A stretch of 64,000 nucleotides of DNA, taken from positions 159,546 through 223,545 of the forward strand of contig NZ_JAUZDX010000009.1 of NCBI RefSeq assembly GCF_030704685.1, read 5' to 3'. Under the pieces are notes generated by a model. The model ran no database searches, was not told the DNA's origin, and worked only from the letters and a program-made list of their open reading frames with translations. Of this stretch, positions 54,167 to 63,849 are shown piece by piece. Position 1 is the first letter of the stretch, and every line of letters begins with the position of its first letter. The translations under genes were made by a program, and so were the position numbers. This DNA is from Acidovorax sp. A1169 (GTDB lineage Bacteria > Pseudomonadota > Gammaproteobacteria > Burkholderiales > Burkholderiaceae_C).

Positions 54167-56842
54167 ATGACCCCGTCCCACCGCCGCAAGTTCTGGACTG
54201 TGCTGATCCTGCTCTCGGGCATGGCCGGCTGCATGTTCGTGGCCGGGCAATCGGCCTGGCGGCATTCGCTGTACGACGAGAGCGACAGGGTGCAGCGCCA
54301 GCTGGCCCTGTATGGGCAGACGCTGGCCCAGCGCATCGACCGCTACCGCACCCTGCCCGAGGTGCTGGCACTGGACGCGCAGCTGTACGACGCGCTGAGC
54401 CGCCCGCGCAGCCCGGCGCAGGTGGAGCAGCTCAACCTCAAGCTGGAGCGGGCCAACGGCGCCAGCCAATCGTCCACCCTGACCCTGATCAACCGCGAGG
54501 GCCTGGCCGTGGCAGCCAGCAACTGGCGCAGCGCCACCAGCAACGTGGGCGTGGACTACAGCTTTCGCCCCTACGTGCAGCAGGCTCTGACCCAAGGCAG
54601 CGGCAGCTTCTATGGCATCGGGGTGACGACGGGAGAGCCTGGCTACTTCCTGTCGCAGGCCATCCGCGATGACCAGGGCGAGCCGCTCGGCCTGGTGGTG
54701 ATCAAGATCGCACTGCAGGAGCTGGAGCGCGAATGGCTGCAGACGGAGGACATCGTGCTGGCGTCCGACGCGCACGGCGTGGTTTTTCTCGCCAGCCAGG
54801 ATGCCTGGCGCTACCGGCTGCTGGAACCGTTGACGGAGGCAGAGCGCAGGGAGCTTGCCGCCACGCGTCAGTATTCGGACCAACCCCTGCGCCCGCTGGA
54901 CTACCGGGTGGACGACCACATGGACAACGGCGGCCGCCTGGTGCGCGTGCTCACCCCCGACCTGCAGGACGTGCCCGGCCGCCTCTTGTGGCAGACCCAG
55001 CCCTTGCCCGGCACGCCCTGGCAACTGCACCTGGTACATGCAACCCACAGCAGCTTGGCGGACAGCCGCTGGGCTGCTGCGGCGGGCGGGGGCGGCTGGC
55101 TGGCACTGGCCCTGCTGGTGCTGTTCGTGCGCCAGCGCCAGCGCCTGGCCCACCTGCGCCAGCGCAGCCGCCAGGAGCTGGAGACCGTGCTGCAGCAGCA
55201 CGCCCAGGAACTGCGCACCGCTCAGGACGGCATCGTGCAGGCGGCGCAGCAGGCCGCGCAACAGACGGATACGGGACTGTCACGCAGCCTGGAACACCTG
55301 CCGCAGGGCGTGGTCATCATCGACGCCGACCTGCGCCTCGTGGCCTGGAACTCGCGCTATGTGCAGCTGTTCCGCTACCCCTCCGACCTGATGCAGGTGG
55401 GCCAGCCCATCGAGGGCCTGCTGCGCCACAACGCACGCCGCGGCCTGCTGGGGCCCGGCCCGGTTCAGGACTCCATCGAGCGGCGCCTGTCGCACCTGCG
55501 CAGCGGCCTGCCCCACCTGCACGAAAGCGCCAAGGACGACGGCACGGTGCTGGAGATCCGCGGCACCCCCCTGCCCGAGGGCGGGTTCGTGACCAGCTAC
55601 GCCGACATCACCAGCTACAAGAATGCCGCGCGCGAGCTGCGTTCGCTGGCCGATGCGCTGGAGCAGCGCGTGGCCGACCGCACGCGCGACCTGGACGCCG
55701 CCCGGCGCGAGGCCGAGCAGGCCAACCGCTACAAGACCCGCTTCGTCGCGGCGGCCGTGCACGACCTGCTGCAGCCGCTGAACGCTGCGCGCATGTTCAG
55801 CTCGCTGTTGCGCAGCCACCTGCACGACGATGCCAGCCGGCATGCGGCCGACAGCATCGACGGGGCCCTGGCCGCGCAGGACGCCATCCTCAACAGCCTG
55901 CTCGATATCTCGCGCATGGAGTCCGGCCAGCTCGACGTGCGTATCCACGACGTGGCCCTGGGCCCGCTGCTGCAGGTGCTGGCCCACAATTTCGGCGTGC
56001 TGGCCGAGAACCAGGGCCTGAAGCTCTCGTGTGTGGCCACGCGCCAGGTGGTACGCACCGACGAAAACCTGCTGCGCCGCATCCTGCAGAACTTCGTCTC
56101 CAACGCCATCCGCTACAGCCGGCGCGGGCGCATCGTGGTGGGCTGCCGGCGCGTGGGCAACGGCCACCTGCGCATCGAAGTACATGACCAGGGGCCAGGC
56201 ATTCCCAAGGCGCTGCAGCGCGAGATCTTCGAGGAGTTCCGCCGTCTGGACGAGGGCCGTGCCGACGACCGGGGTGCCGGCCTGGGCCTGGCCATCGTGG
56301 AGCGCCTGGGCCGCCTGCTGGGCCACCCCATCGGGCTGCGCTCGCAACTGGGGCGCGGCAGCGTGTTCTGGGTGCTGGTGCCGCTGGGCGATCCGGTCGC
56401 CCTGCAGCAGCAGACTGCCCCACCCGCCACCGCACAGCAAGCGCCCGAGGACACTCCGCTGCACGGCAGCAGTGCCTGGGTGATCGAGGACGATGGCCCG
56501 ACTTGCGCCGCCACCCAGGCCCTGCTGGAGCGCTGGGGTTGCCGTGTGCCGCTGGCCGGCGGCGCTACTGCGGCGCTCGGCCATGCGCAGCCTGGCCAGG
56601 CCCCACAGTTGGTGCTGCTGGATGTGCACCTGGAGGGCGACCACCACGGCCCTGACGTCTATGCCGAGCTGTGTCAGCGCTGGGGTCAGGCGCCTGCCGT
56701 GATCCTGGTGACCGCCGAGCGCGACGCCACGCTGCGCCGCCAGGCCGCCGAACGCGGCTGGGGCTTCCTTGCCAAGCCGGTGCGCGCGCCTGCGCTGCGG
56801 GCCCTGATGAGCCAGACCCTGCTGCGTCTGCGGGAGAGATAG
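54167..56842 (+). CDS. Hybrid sensor histidine kinase (periplasmic sensor, PAS, HisKA, HATPase, receiver)
   Basis: 891 residues. First membrane helix (about 9-30), a periplasmic cache-like sensor (30-300), second helix (about 304-322), coiled coil, PAS domain (about 370-485, PQGVVIIDADLRLVAWN), second coiled coil, HisKA with the phospho-acceptor in AAAVHDLLQPLNAARMFSSL (His about 532), HATPase (ILQNFVSNAIRYS; HDQGPGIP; GAGLGLAIVERLG) and a C-terminal receiver with Asp about 819 (LVLLDVHLEGDHHGPDVY). The HDLLQPLNAAR H-box is typical of NahK/MxtR/CrbS-like kinases, several of which control acetate or C4-acid use. It converges on its probable partner response regulator and is divergent from dctA. 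Confidence 0.92.
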   Translation: MTPSHRRKFWTVLILLSGMAGCMFVAGQSAWRHSLYDESDRVQRQLALYGQTLAQRIDRYRTLPEVLALDAQLYDALSRPRSPAQVEQLNLKLERANGASQSSTLTLINREGLAVAASNWRSATSNVGVDYSFRPYVQQALTQGSGSFYGIGVTTGEPGYFLSQAIRDDQGEPLGLVVIKIALQELEREWLQTEDIVLASDAHGVVFLASQDAWRYRLLEPLTEAERRELAATRQYSDQPLRPLDYRVDDHMDNGGRLVRVLTPDLQDVPGRLLWQTQPLPGTPWQLHLVHATHSSLADSRWAAAAGGGGWLALALLVLFVRQRQRLAHLRQRSRQELETVLQQHAQELRTAQDGIVQAAQQAAQQTDTGLSRSLEHLPQGVVIIDADLRLVAWNSRYVQLFRYPSDLMQVGQPIEGLLRHNARRGLLGPGPVQDSIERRLSHLRSGLPHLHESAKDDGTVLEIRGTPLPEGGFVTSYADITSYKNAARELRSLADALEQRVADRTRDLDAARREAEQANRYKTRFVAAAVHDLLQPLNAARMFSSLLRSHLHDDASRHAADSIDGALAAQDAILNSLLDISRMESGQLDVRIHDVALGPLLQVLAHNFGVLAENQGLKLSCVATRQVVRTDENLLRRILQNFVSNAIRYSRRGRIVVGCRRVGNGHLRIEVHDQGPGIPKALQREIFEEFRRLDEGRADDRGAGLGLAIVERLGRLLGHPIGLRSQLGRGSVFWVLVPLGDPVALQQQTAPPATAQQAPEDTPLHGSSAWVIEDDGPTCAATQALLERWGCRVPLAGGATAALGHAQPGQAPQLVLLDVHLEGDHHGPDVYAELCQRWGQAPAVILVTAERDATLRRQAAERGWGFLAKPVRAPALRALMSQTLLRLRER

Positions 56843-56854
56843 AGGACCGCAGGC

Positions 56855-57499
56855 TCAGGCCGACGCAGCGTCCTCGGGCTCCAGGCTCTTGACCAGCACG
56901 GCGGCCTGGGTGCGGCTGTGGCAGGCCAGCTTTTTCAGGATGGCGGTGACATGCACCTTGACGGTGTTCTCGGCCAGGCCCAGCTCACCCGCAATCTGCT
57001 TGTTGAGCAGGCCGTCGGCCAGGCACAGCAGCACGCGGAACTGCTGGGGGGTGAGCTGCGCCAGGCGTGCGGCCAGCTCGGCGTCGGCCTCGGAGCGCTC
57101 GGCCGCCATGGGCGGGAACCAGCTGTCGCCGGCCAGCACCGCCTCGATGGCCTCGCCCATGGCTTCGGCGGGCGCGGACTTGGGGATGAAGCCCACCGCG
57201 CCGAACTGCTGGGCGCGGCGGATGACGCGCGGGTGGTCATTGGACGAGATGATCACCACGGGCAGCTCCGGGTACTCACCACGCACATGCAGCAGGGCCG
57301 AGAAGCCGCGCGCGCCCGGCATGCTCAGGTCCAGCAGCACCAGCTCCACCTCGGGATGCTCCTGCAGCGCCGCGCCCAGCGTGGCCGCACTGGCGGCCTC
57401 CAGCGTGCGGAACTGGGGCAGGCGCTCGTGCAGCACATGCAGAACGGCAGCGCGGAACAAGGGGTGGTCGTCAGCGACCAGGAGCGTGGGCTCGGACAT
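56855..57499 (-). CDS. LuxR/NarL-type response regulator
   Basis: 214 residues. Receiver domain with acidic pocket (VADDHPLFRAAV), phospho-acceptor Asp57 in LVLLDLSMPGARGF, and Lys in VGFIPKSAPAEAMGEAI; C-terminal HTH_LuxR (about 145-205: LTPQQFRVLLCLADGLLNKQ, GLAENTVKVHVTAILKKL). Convergent with the hybrid kinase (12 bases between stops). Resembles ErdR/CrbR regulators, consistent with a carbon-source role (inference). Confidence 0.92.
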   Translation of the reverse strand: MSEPTLLVADDHPLFRAAVLHVLHERLPQFRTLEAASAATLGAALQEHPEVELVLLDLSMPGARGFSALLHVRGEYPELPVVIISSNDHPRVIRRAQQFGAVGFIPKSAPAEAMGEAIEAVLAGDSWFPPMAAERSEADAELAARLAQLTPQQFRVLLCLADGLLNKQIAGELGLAENTVKVHVTAILKKLACHSRTQAAVLVKSLEPEDAASA

Positions 57500-57526
57500 G
57501 GAATCTGCAGTCTGCCACGGGCCCGA

Positions 57527-58459
57527 TCAATGGGCCGGTATGCCCCGCCAGAAGGCAGGCTGCGCGTAATGGTGCTTGAGGAAGTCGATCCACAGCCGCA
57601 CACGCAGCGGCATGTGCTTGCGCTGGGGAAACACCACGTAGATGCCGTTGGGCGGGGCGGCAAACTCTTCCAGCACCTCCACCAGGCGGCCGGCTGCGAT
57701 CTCGGCCTCCACCTCCCAGGTGCTGCGCCAGGCGATGCCGTAGCCGGCCAGGCACCAGTCGTGCAGCACCTGCCCGTCGGAGCAGTCGAGCGGCCCGCCG
57801 GGCTTGAGGTGAACCACCTCGGTGCCGCCGCCGTCCACCGGCATGCGAAAGGCCCAGCCGCGCGTCTGCGAGGCTTCGCTCGACAGGGTGAGGCAGTTGT
57901 GCGAGGGCAGTTCGCCCGGGTGGCGCGGGGTCGGGTGGCTTTTCAGGTAACCGGGCGTGGCCACGCACAGGCGCCGGTTGTCGGCAATGCGCACGCTGAC
58001 CAGGGACGAATCGGGCAGATCGCCCACGCGCACGGCACAGTCGAAGCCTTCACCGGCGAGGTCGACCACCCGGTCACTGAGGTTGAGTGAAATCGTCACG
58101 TCCGGGTGTTCGCTACGAAAGCGCGGCACGAGCGGCGCTACATGGCGCCGGCCAAAGCCTGCTGGCGCCGTGATGCGCAGGTGCCCTGTGGCCTTCACGC
58201 CGCCTTCGGACACGCTGGCCTCGGCGTTGGCCACGTCGGACAGCAGGCGCTGGCAGTCTTCCAAAAAGGCGCTGCCCTCGTGCGTCAAGCTGATGCGCCG
58301 CGTGGTGCGCACCAGCAGCTTCACGCCCAGGTGCTCTTCGAGCGCATCGAGCCGGCGGCCCATGATGGCGGGCGCCACGCCCTCGGCCTTGGCGGCGGCG
58401 GTGAGGCTGCCACGTGTGGCAACCGAGACGAAGGATTCGAAGGCCTTGAGCTTGTCCAT
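57527..58459 (-). CDS. LysR-family transcriptional regulator
   Basis: 310 residues. HTH at about 3-60 (MDKLKAFESFVSVATRGSLT, APAIMGRRLDALEEHLGVKL) and an effector domain. Start at 58459 matches the group; the frame from 58501 is longer and lacks a ribosome site. It precedes the divergent glcB gene by 172 bases, so regulation of malate synthase is possible. Confidence 0.92.
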   Translation of the reverse strand: MDKLKAFESFVSVATRGSLTAAAKAEGVAPAIMGRRLDALEEHLGVKLLVRTTRRISLTHEGSAFLEDCQRLLSDVANAEASVSEGGVKATGHLRITAPAGFGRRHVAPLVPRFRSEHPDVTISLNLSDRVVDLAGEGFDCAVRVGDLPDSSLVSVRIADNRRLCVATPGYLKSHPTPRHPGELPSHNCLTLSSEASQTRGWAFRMPVDGGGTEVVHLKPGGPLDCSDGQVLHDWCLAGYGIAWRSTWEVEAEIAAGRLVEVLEEFAAPPNGIYVVFPQRKHMPLRVRLWIDFLKHHYAQPAFWRGIPAH

Positions 58460-58631
58460 GGGGCTGATTATGGGGACGGAGCGCGCCCGCCGCACCCTCA
58501 CTTGTGCGTAAAAGTCATTGGTTTACAGCTTTTGAGCATATTTATACCGACAAACATTTGCAATACAGTCTGTCCATGGCCTGCAGTGGCGGGCTCCGCA
58601 TTTGTTCATATCCAACGCCTGAGGCACTCCC

Positions 58632-60842
58632 ATGACCGACCGCACCTCCATCCACGGCCTGCAAGTGGCCACGTCCTTGTTCCGCTTCGTCGAAGACAAG
58701 GTGCTGCCCGGCACCGGCGTGGACAGCGCCGCCTTCTGGAAGGGCTTTGACGGCATCGTCGCCGACCTGGCACCGCGCAACATCGCCCTGCTGGCCGAGC
58801 GCGACCGCCTGCAGACCGAGCTCGACACCTGGCACCAGGCCAACCCCGGCCCCATCACGGACATGGTGGCCTACCGCAGCTTCCTCGAAAAGATCGGCTA
58901 CCTGGTGCCCCAGCCTGCCGACGTGCAGGCCACCACCACCAACGTGGACGACGAACTGGCCACCCAGGCCGGCCCGCAGCTGGTGGTGCCCATCCTGAAC
59001 GCCCGCTATGCGCTGAACGCGGCCAATGCGCGCTGGGGCAGCCTGTACGATGCGCTGTATGGCACCGATGCCATCCCCGAGACCGATGGTGCGGACAAGG
59101 GCAAGGGCTACAACCCCGTGCGCGGCGCCAAGGTGATCGCCTTCGCGCGCCAGGTACTGGACGACACGGCCCCCCTGGCCAGCGGCTCGCACAAGGATTC
59201 GACCGGCTACCGCGTGGAAGGTGGCCAGTTGGTGGTGGCGCTTGCCAACGGCAGCACCTCGGGCTTGAAGGATACTTCCCAGTTCAAGGGCTACCAGGGT
59301 GATGCCGCCAGCCCGTCTTCGGTGCTGCTGCAGCACAACGGCCTGCACCTCGATCTCCAGATCAACCGCAACACCCCCATCGGCCAGAGCGATGCGGCCG
59401 GCGTGAGTGACCTGGTGCTGGAAGCGGCGCTCTCCACGATTCTCGACCTCGAAGATTCCGTGGCCGCGGTGGACGCCGAAGACAAGGTGCTGGGCTACAG
59501 CAACTGGCTGGGCATCATCCAGGCCACGCTGACCGAGCAGGTCGTCAAGGGCGGCAAGACGATCACGCGCGGGCTCAATCCCGACCGGGTGTACACCGCC
59601 CCCTCCGGCGCGGCCGGTGCGGTGCGCCTGCACGGCCGTTCGCTGATGTTCCTGCGCAATGTGGGCCACCTGATGACCAACCCGGCCATCCTGTACACCG
59701 ACGCCCAGGGCAAGGAGCGCGAGATCCCCGAAGGCATCATGGACGCCGTGGTCACGACCACCATCGCGCTGCACGACCTGCAGGGCCATGGCGCCAACGG
59801 CATCCGCAACTCGCGCAAGGGCAGTGTCTACATCGTCAAGCCCAAGATGCACGGCCCCGCCGAAGTGGGCTTTGCCAGCGACCTGTTCGGCCGCGTGGAG
59901 CAGTTGCTGGGCCTGCCCACCAACACCGTGAAGCTGGGCATCATGGACGAAGAGCGCCGCACCAGCGTGAACCTCAAGGCCTGCATCGCCGCCGCCGCCA
60001 GCCGCGTGGCCTTCATCAACACCGGCTTCCTGGACCGCACGGGCGACGAGATGCACACCGCCATGCTGGCCGGCCCCATGATCCGCAAGGGCGACATGAA
60101 GACCAGCGCCTGGATCCAGTCGTACGAAAAGAACAACGTGCTGGTGGGCCTGTCCTGCGGCCTGCGCGGCAAGGCGCAGATCGGCAAGGGCATGTGGGCC
60201 ATGCCCGACCTGATGGCCGAGATGCTGAAACAGAAGATCGCCCACCCCAAGGCCGGCGCCAACACCGCCTGGGTGCCCAGCCCCACGGGCGCCACGCTGC
60301 ACGCACTGCACTACCACCAGGTCAACGTGGCCGAGATCCAGATCGGCCTGGAAAAAACCGATGTGAACAGCGAGCGCGACAACCTGCTGACGGGCCTGCT
60401 CACCGTGCCCGTGACCGCCACACCCAACTGGACCGATGCCGAGAAGCAGCAGGAGCTGGACAACAACGCCCAGGGCATCCTGGGCTATGTGGTGCGCTGG
60501 GTGGACCAGGGCGTGGGCTGCTCCAAGGTGCCCGACATCCACAACGTGGGCCTGATGGAAGACCGTGCGACGCTGCGCATCAGCAGCCAGCATATGGCCA
60601 ACTGGCTGCGCCATGGCGTGGTGACCGAAGCCCAGGTGAAGGAGACCTTCGAGCGCATGGCAGCCGTGGTGGACGGCCAGAACGCCGGCGACCCGCTGTA
60701 CCAGCCCATGGCCGGCCATTTCGGCACCAGCATGGCCTACCAGGCGGCCTGCGACCTGGTCTTCAAGGGCATGGCCCAGCCCAGCGGCTACACCGAGCCG
60801 CTGCTGCACGCCTGGCGCCTGAAGCTCAAGGCGGCGGCCTGA
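58632..60842 (+). CDS. glcB: Malate synthase G
   Basis: 736 residues, the length of the G isoform, which condenses glyoxylate with acetyl-CoA to malate. Conserved blocks: [20 protein letters not shown] at the start, [20 protein letters not shown] (catalytic arginine region), [13 protein letters not shown], and [16 protein letters not shown]. With dctA and its regulators it supports growth on C2 and C4 acids. No glycolate oxidase genes are in the window. Confidence 0.98.
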   Translation: MTDRTSIHGLQVATSLFRFVEDKVLPGTGVDSAAFWKGFDGIVADLAPRNIALLAERDRLQTELDTWHQANPGPITDMVAYRSFLEKIGYLVPQPADVQATTTNVDDELATQAGPQLVVPILNARYALNAANARWGSLYDALYGTDAIPETDGADKGKGYNPVRGAKVIAFARQVLDDTAPLASGSHKDSTGYRVEGGQLVVALANGSTSGLKDTSQFKGYQGDAASPSSVLLQHNGLHLDLQINRNTPIGQSDAAGVSDLVLEAALSTILDLEDSVAAVDAEDKVLGYSNWLGIIQATLTEQVVKGGKTITRGLNPDRVYTAPSGAAGAVRLHGRSLMFLRNVGHLMTNPAILYTDAQGKEREIPEGIMDAVVTTTIALHDLQGHGANGIRNSRKGSVYIVKPKMHGPAEVGFASDLFGRVEQLLGLPTNTVKLGIMDEERRTSVNLKACIAAAASRVAFINTGFLDRTGDEMHTAMLAGPMIRKGDMKTSAWIQSYEKNNVLVGLSCGLRGKAQIGKGMWAMPDLMAEMLKQKIAHPKAGANTAWVPSPTGATLHALHYHQVNVAEIQIGLEKTDVNSERDNLLTGLLTVPVTATPNWTDAEKQQELDNNAQGILGYVVRWVDQGVGCSKVPDIHNVGLMEDRATLRISSQHMANWLRHGVVTEAQVKETFERMAAVVDGQNAGDPLYQPMAGHFGTSMAYQAACDLVFKGMAQPSGYTEPLLHAWRLKLKAAA

Positions 60843-60901
60843 CCACCGGGGCCCTGCGGCCCCCCCCTGCACAGAGGGGTCCCCCGGATCCCTCCTCCAA
60901 C

Positions 60902-60923
60902 GGCACCTTCGGGTGCCTTTTTT
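60902..60923 (+). terminator. Rho-independent terminator after glcB
   Basis: GGCACC and GGTGCC form a 6-bp stem with a stable TTCG tetraloop, followed by TTTTTT. About 60 bases after the glcB stop. Confidence 0.93.
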
Positions 60924-61053
60924 CGGCATGGCCCGCACCGCCGACCACACAAAGGCCCTTACCCTGGCCCTTGGGCCCGGGAGGCGGCACAATGGGCCGG
61001 GCACTCCAGCCAAGCAGCGCGCCAGGCGTGGCGCGCCCTGCTGCACCCACCCC

Positions 61054-61290
61054 ATGATGACCCCCCCACCGATTTCCACCGCCTCGCAGTGCCCTTTGTG
61101 CGGGCAGGCGAACCAGTGCGCCATCGCGGCCGGGCAGCCACCCGAAACCTGCTGGTGCATGGCCATCACCGTGGCGCCCGAGGCCCTGGCCGAAATTCCT
61201 GCGGCGGCCCGCGGCAAGGTGTGCATCTGCCCCCTGTGCGCCCGGCCTCGACCGGCTTTGGGCGTGTTGGACCCGGCGGCCCCGATATGA
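61054..61290 (+). CDS. Cysteine-rich CWC-type small protein
   Basis: 78 residues. Cysteines in CPLCGQANQCAIAAG, then PPETCWCMAI and KVCICPLC match the cysteine-rich CWC family (PF14375 type), probably a metal-binding domain. Function unknown. The start at 61054 gives family length. The tautomerase gene follows by 48 bases. Confidence 0.82.
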   Translation: MMTPPPISTASQCPLCGQANQCAIAAGQPPETCWCMAITVAPEALAEIPAAARGKVCICPLCARPRPALGVLDPAAPI

Positions 61291-61338
61291 TTTCCTCTTT
61301 CCTTTTCGTTCACTGACCATTACCCCAAGGAGTCCTGC

Positions 61339-61527
61339 ATGCCCACTTACCACGTCGAGATGATGGAAGGCCGCACCATCGAGCAAAAGAAGAAGCTCGT
61401 GGAAGAAATCACCCGCGTGTCCGTCGAAGTGCTCGGCGGCTCGCCCGAGTCGGTCGACATCCTCATCACCGACATCAAGCGCGAGAACTGGGCCACCGGC
61501 GGCAAGCTCTGGTCCGAGCGCACCTGA
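61339..61527 (+). CDS. 4-Oxalocrotonate tautomerase family protein
   Basis: 62 residues. Begins MPTYHVEMMEGRTIEQKKKL: after removal of Met, Pro1 is the catalytic base of the tautomerase superfamily. The rest (VEEITRVSVEVLGGSPESVD, ILITDIKRENWATGG) fits the hexameric 4-OT fold, with Arg in DIKREN near the substrate pocket. An AAGGAG site precedes the ATG. No meta-cleavage genes are near, so its physiological reaction is not known. Confidence 0.93.
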   Translation: MPTYHVEMMEGRTIEQKKKLVEEITRVSVEVLGGSPESVDILITDIKRENWATGGKLWSERT

Positions 61528-61555
61528 TATCCCCCGGGACCACGATCCCCCGCCC

Positions 61556-63052
61556 ATGAGCGCACAGCGGTCCTCCAGCTCCCTCGCCGCACTGCGCGAA
61601 CGCCATGGCGAGCGCTACCGCTGGCTGCTGCTGCTGTCGGTCATGGTCGGCACGATGGCGTCGATCATGTCCTCGACCATCGTCAACGTGGCCATCCCGG
61701 ACATGAGCCATTACTTCACGCTGGGGCAGGAACGTGCCCAGTGGGTGACCTCGGGCTTCATGGTGGCCACCACGGTGTCCATGCTCACCACGCCGTGGCT
61801 GCTGTCGCGCTACGGCTACCGCGCCACCTACGTGGGCGCCATGCTGCTGTTGCTGGCGGGCGGCATCGGGGGTGGCCTGGCGCGCGATTTTGGCCTGGTG
61901 CTGGTGGCGCGTGTGGCCGAGGGCCTTGCGGCCGGGGTGGTGCAACCCATTCCTGCCGTCATCATCCTGTACGCATTCCAACCGCATGAACAGGGCCGCG
62001 CGAGCGGCATCTTCGGCATGGGTGTGGTGCTGGCGCCGGCGATCGGCCCCAGCATCGGCGGGCTGCTGGTCGATTGGTTCGGCTGGCGCTCCATCTTCTT
62101 CATGGTGGTGCCGCTGTGCCTGGCCTCCATCTGGCTGGCCTACAAGTTCGTACCGGTCACGGCACCGGGCGGCGTGGCGGCCAACCGCAATGGCGAGGCG
62201 CTCGACTGGCGCGGCCTGGCGCTGGGTACCGCCGGCACGCTGTGCCTGCTCAATGGGCTGGTGGCCCTGCATGGGGGCACCGTCACCGAAGCCATCCTCC
62301 TGCTGGCGGGCGCCGTGGTGGCCACAGGCCTGTTCATCGGCTGGCAGCGCCGGCAACTGCGGCAGGGCCGCAAGCCGCTGATGGACCTGCGGCTCTTTCA
62401 GTACCGGCAATTCGCCATGGGCAGTATCGTGGCCTTCATCTACGGCACGGCGCTGTTCGGCTCCACCTACCTGCTGCCCGTGTTCATGCAACTCGGCATG
62501 CAGCTGTCGGCCTCGCACGTGGGCACCATCATGCTGCCCGCAGGCTTCGTGCTGGCCATCACCATTGCCATGGTGGGCCGGCTGGCCGACCGGCAGCCCA
62601 CGCACCTGCTGGTGAGCATCGGCCTGGCCCTGCTGGCCCTGTCCTTCGGGCTCATGGTGCTGGTGGGCCTGGGCTCGGCGCTGTGGATGCTGGTGGCCTT
62701 TGCGATCCTGGGCCGCATTGGCCTCGGTTTCATCCTGCCATCGCTGAACCTCGGGGCCATGCGGCCGCTGGACAAGTCGCTGATCTCGCAGGGATCGAGC
62801 GCCATCGGCTTTCTGCGCATGCTCGGCGGTGCTGCGGGTGTGAGCCTGTGCGGTATCGTGCTCGAATGGCGCCTGGGTGCGCATGGTGTATCGCTGACCT
62901 CGGGCGCGAGCAACGCAGCCCGCATCGATGCCTTTGGCGAAACCTTTCTGATGTTGACCGCGCTGTGCGTGCTGGCCCTGGTGGCCGCCTGGCAACTGCG
63001 CGAAGCGCCTGCGGCGCCGGCCGATACACCCTCCTCTTCACCCCAGGCCTGA
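61556..63052 (+). CDS. DHA2-family MFS multidrug exporter (EmrB/QacA type)
   Basis: 498 residues with about 14 hydrophobic helices. Motifs: IMSSTIVNVAIPDMSHYFTL (helix 1), WVTSGFMVATTVSMLTTPWL, VARVAEGLAAGVVQPIPAVI, GRASGIFGMGVVLAPAIGPS (motif C, antiporter) and IGGLLVDWFGWRSIFFMVV. It expels lipophilic compounds with H+ exchange. No EmrA-type membrane-fusion gene is adjacent, so it may act alone or with a distant partner. Confidence 0.93.
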   Translation: MSAQRSSSSLAALRERHGERYRWLLLLSVMVGTMASIMSSTIVNVAIPDMSHYFTLGQERAQWVTSGFMVATTVSMLTTPWLLSRYGYRATYVGAMLLLLAGGIGGGLARDFGLVLVARVAEGLAAGVVQPIPAVIILYAFQPHEQGRASGIFGMGVVLAPAIGPSIGGLLVDWFGWRSIFFMVVPLCLASIWLAYKFVPVTAPGGVAANRNGEALDWRGLALGTAGTLCLLNGLVALHGGTVTEAILLLAGAVVATGLFIGWQRRQLRQGRKPLMDLRLFQYRQFAMGSIVAFIYGTALFGSTYLLPVFMQLGMQLSASHVGTIMLPAGFVLAITIAMVGRLADRQPTHLLVSIGLALLALSFGLMVLVGLGSALWMLVAFAILGRIGLGFILPSLNLGAMRPLDKSLISQGSSAIGFLRMLGGAAGVSLCGIVLEWRLGAHGVSLTSGASNAARIDAFGETFLMLTALCVLALVAAWQLREAPAAPADTPSSSPQA

Positions 63053-63081
63053 TGGCCGACTGATCCGGACTGCTCGCGACC

Positions 63082-63849
63082 ATGTGCCAACTGCTGGGTA
63101 TGAACTGCAACACGCCGACCGACGTGACCTTCAGCTTCACCGGATTCGCACAGCGTGGCGGCAACACGGCCGACCACGCCGACGGCTGGGGCATCGCCTT
63201 TTTCGAGGACCGGGGGCTGCGCCACTTCGTGGACCACCTGCCGGCGGTGGATTCACCCGTGGCGGAGCTGATCCGCCGCTACCCCATCAAGAGCCGCAAC
63301 GTGATTGCGCACATCCGCAAGGCCACGCAGGGCCTGGTGAGCCTGCAGAACTGCCACCCCTTCGTGCGAGAACTATGGGGGCGGTACTGGGTGTTTGCGC
63401 ACAACGGCGACTTGAAGGACTTCCGTCCCCGCCTGCACGCGCATTTCCACCCCGTGGGGGATACGGACAGCGAACATGTGTTCTGCTGGATCATGCAGGA
63501 GCTGGCCAAGTCCCATGCCAGCGTGCCCAGCATTGCCGAGCTGACCATCACCTTGAAGGAACTGGCCGCACGCATTGCACCGCACGGCACCTTCAACTTC
63601 CTGCTCTCCAATGGGCAGGCGCTGTGGGCCCATGCCTCCACGGGCCTGTACTACATCGAGCGCAAACACCCGTTCAGCGAGGCGCAACTGTCCGATGAGG
63701 ACGTGCGCATCGACTTCGCCACCCAGACCACGGCCACCGACCGCGTGGCCGTGATCGTGACTGCACCACTCACCACCAATGAGGAGTGGACGGCCTTCGG
63801 CAAGCAAGAACTGCTGGTGTTTGTGGACGGGCAGCGGCAAGTCTGCTGA
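63082..63849 (+). CDS. Class II glutamine amidotransferase (YafJ-like)
   Basis: 255 residues. Starts MCQLLGMNCN, so after Met removal Cys1 is the N-terminal nucleophile. GATase_2 blocks follow: GWGIAFFEDRGLRHFVDHL, RNVIAHIRKATQGLVSLQNC and HPFVRELWGRYWVFAHNGDL. It releases ammonia from glutamine, but the acceptor is unknown; the short length rules out PurF or GlmS. Probably follows the exporter gene on the same transcript, with 29 bases between. Confidence 0.92.
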   Translation: MCQLLGMNCNTPTDVTFSFTGFAQRGGNTADHADGWGIAFFEDRGLRHFVDHLPAVDSPVAELIRRYPIKSRNVIAHIRKATQGLVSLQNCHPFVRELWGRYWVFAHNGDLKDFRPRLHAHFHPVGDTDSEHVFCWIMQELAKSHASVPSIAELTITLKELAARIAPHGTFNFLLSNGQALWAHASTGLYYIERKHPFSEAQLSDEDVRIDFATQTTATDRVAVIVTAPLTTNEEWTAFGKQELLVFVDGQRQVC

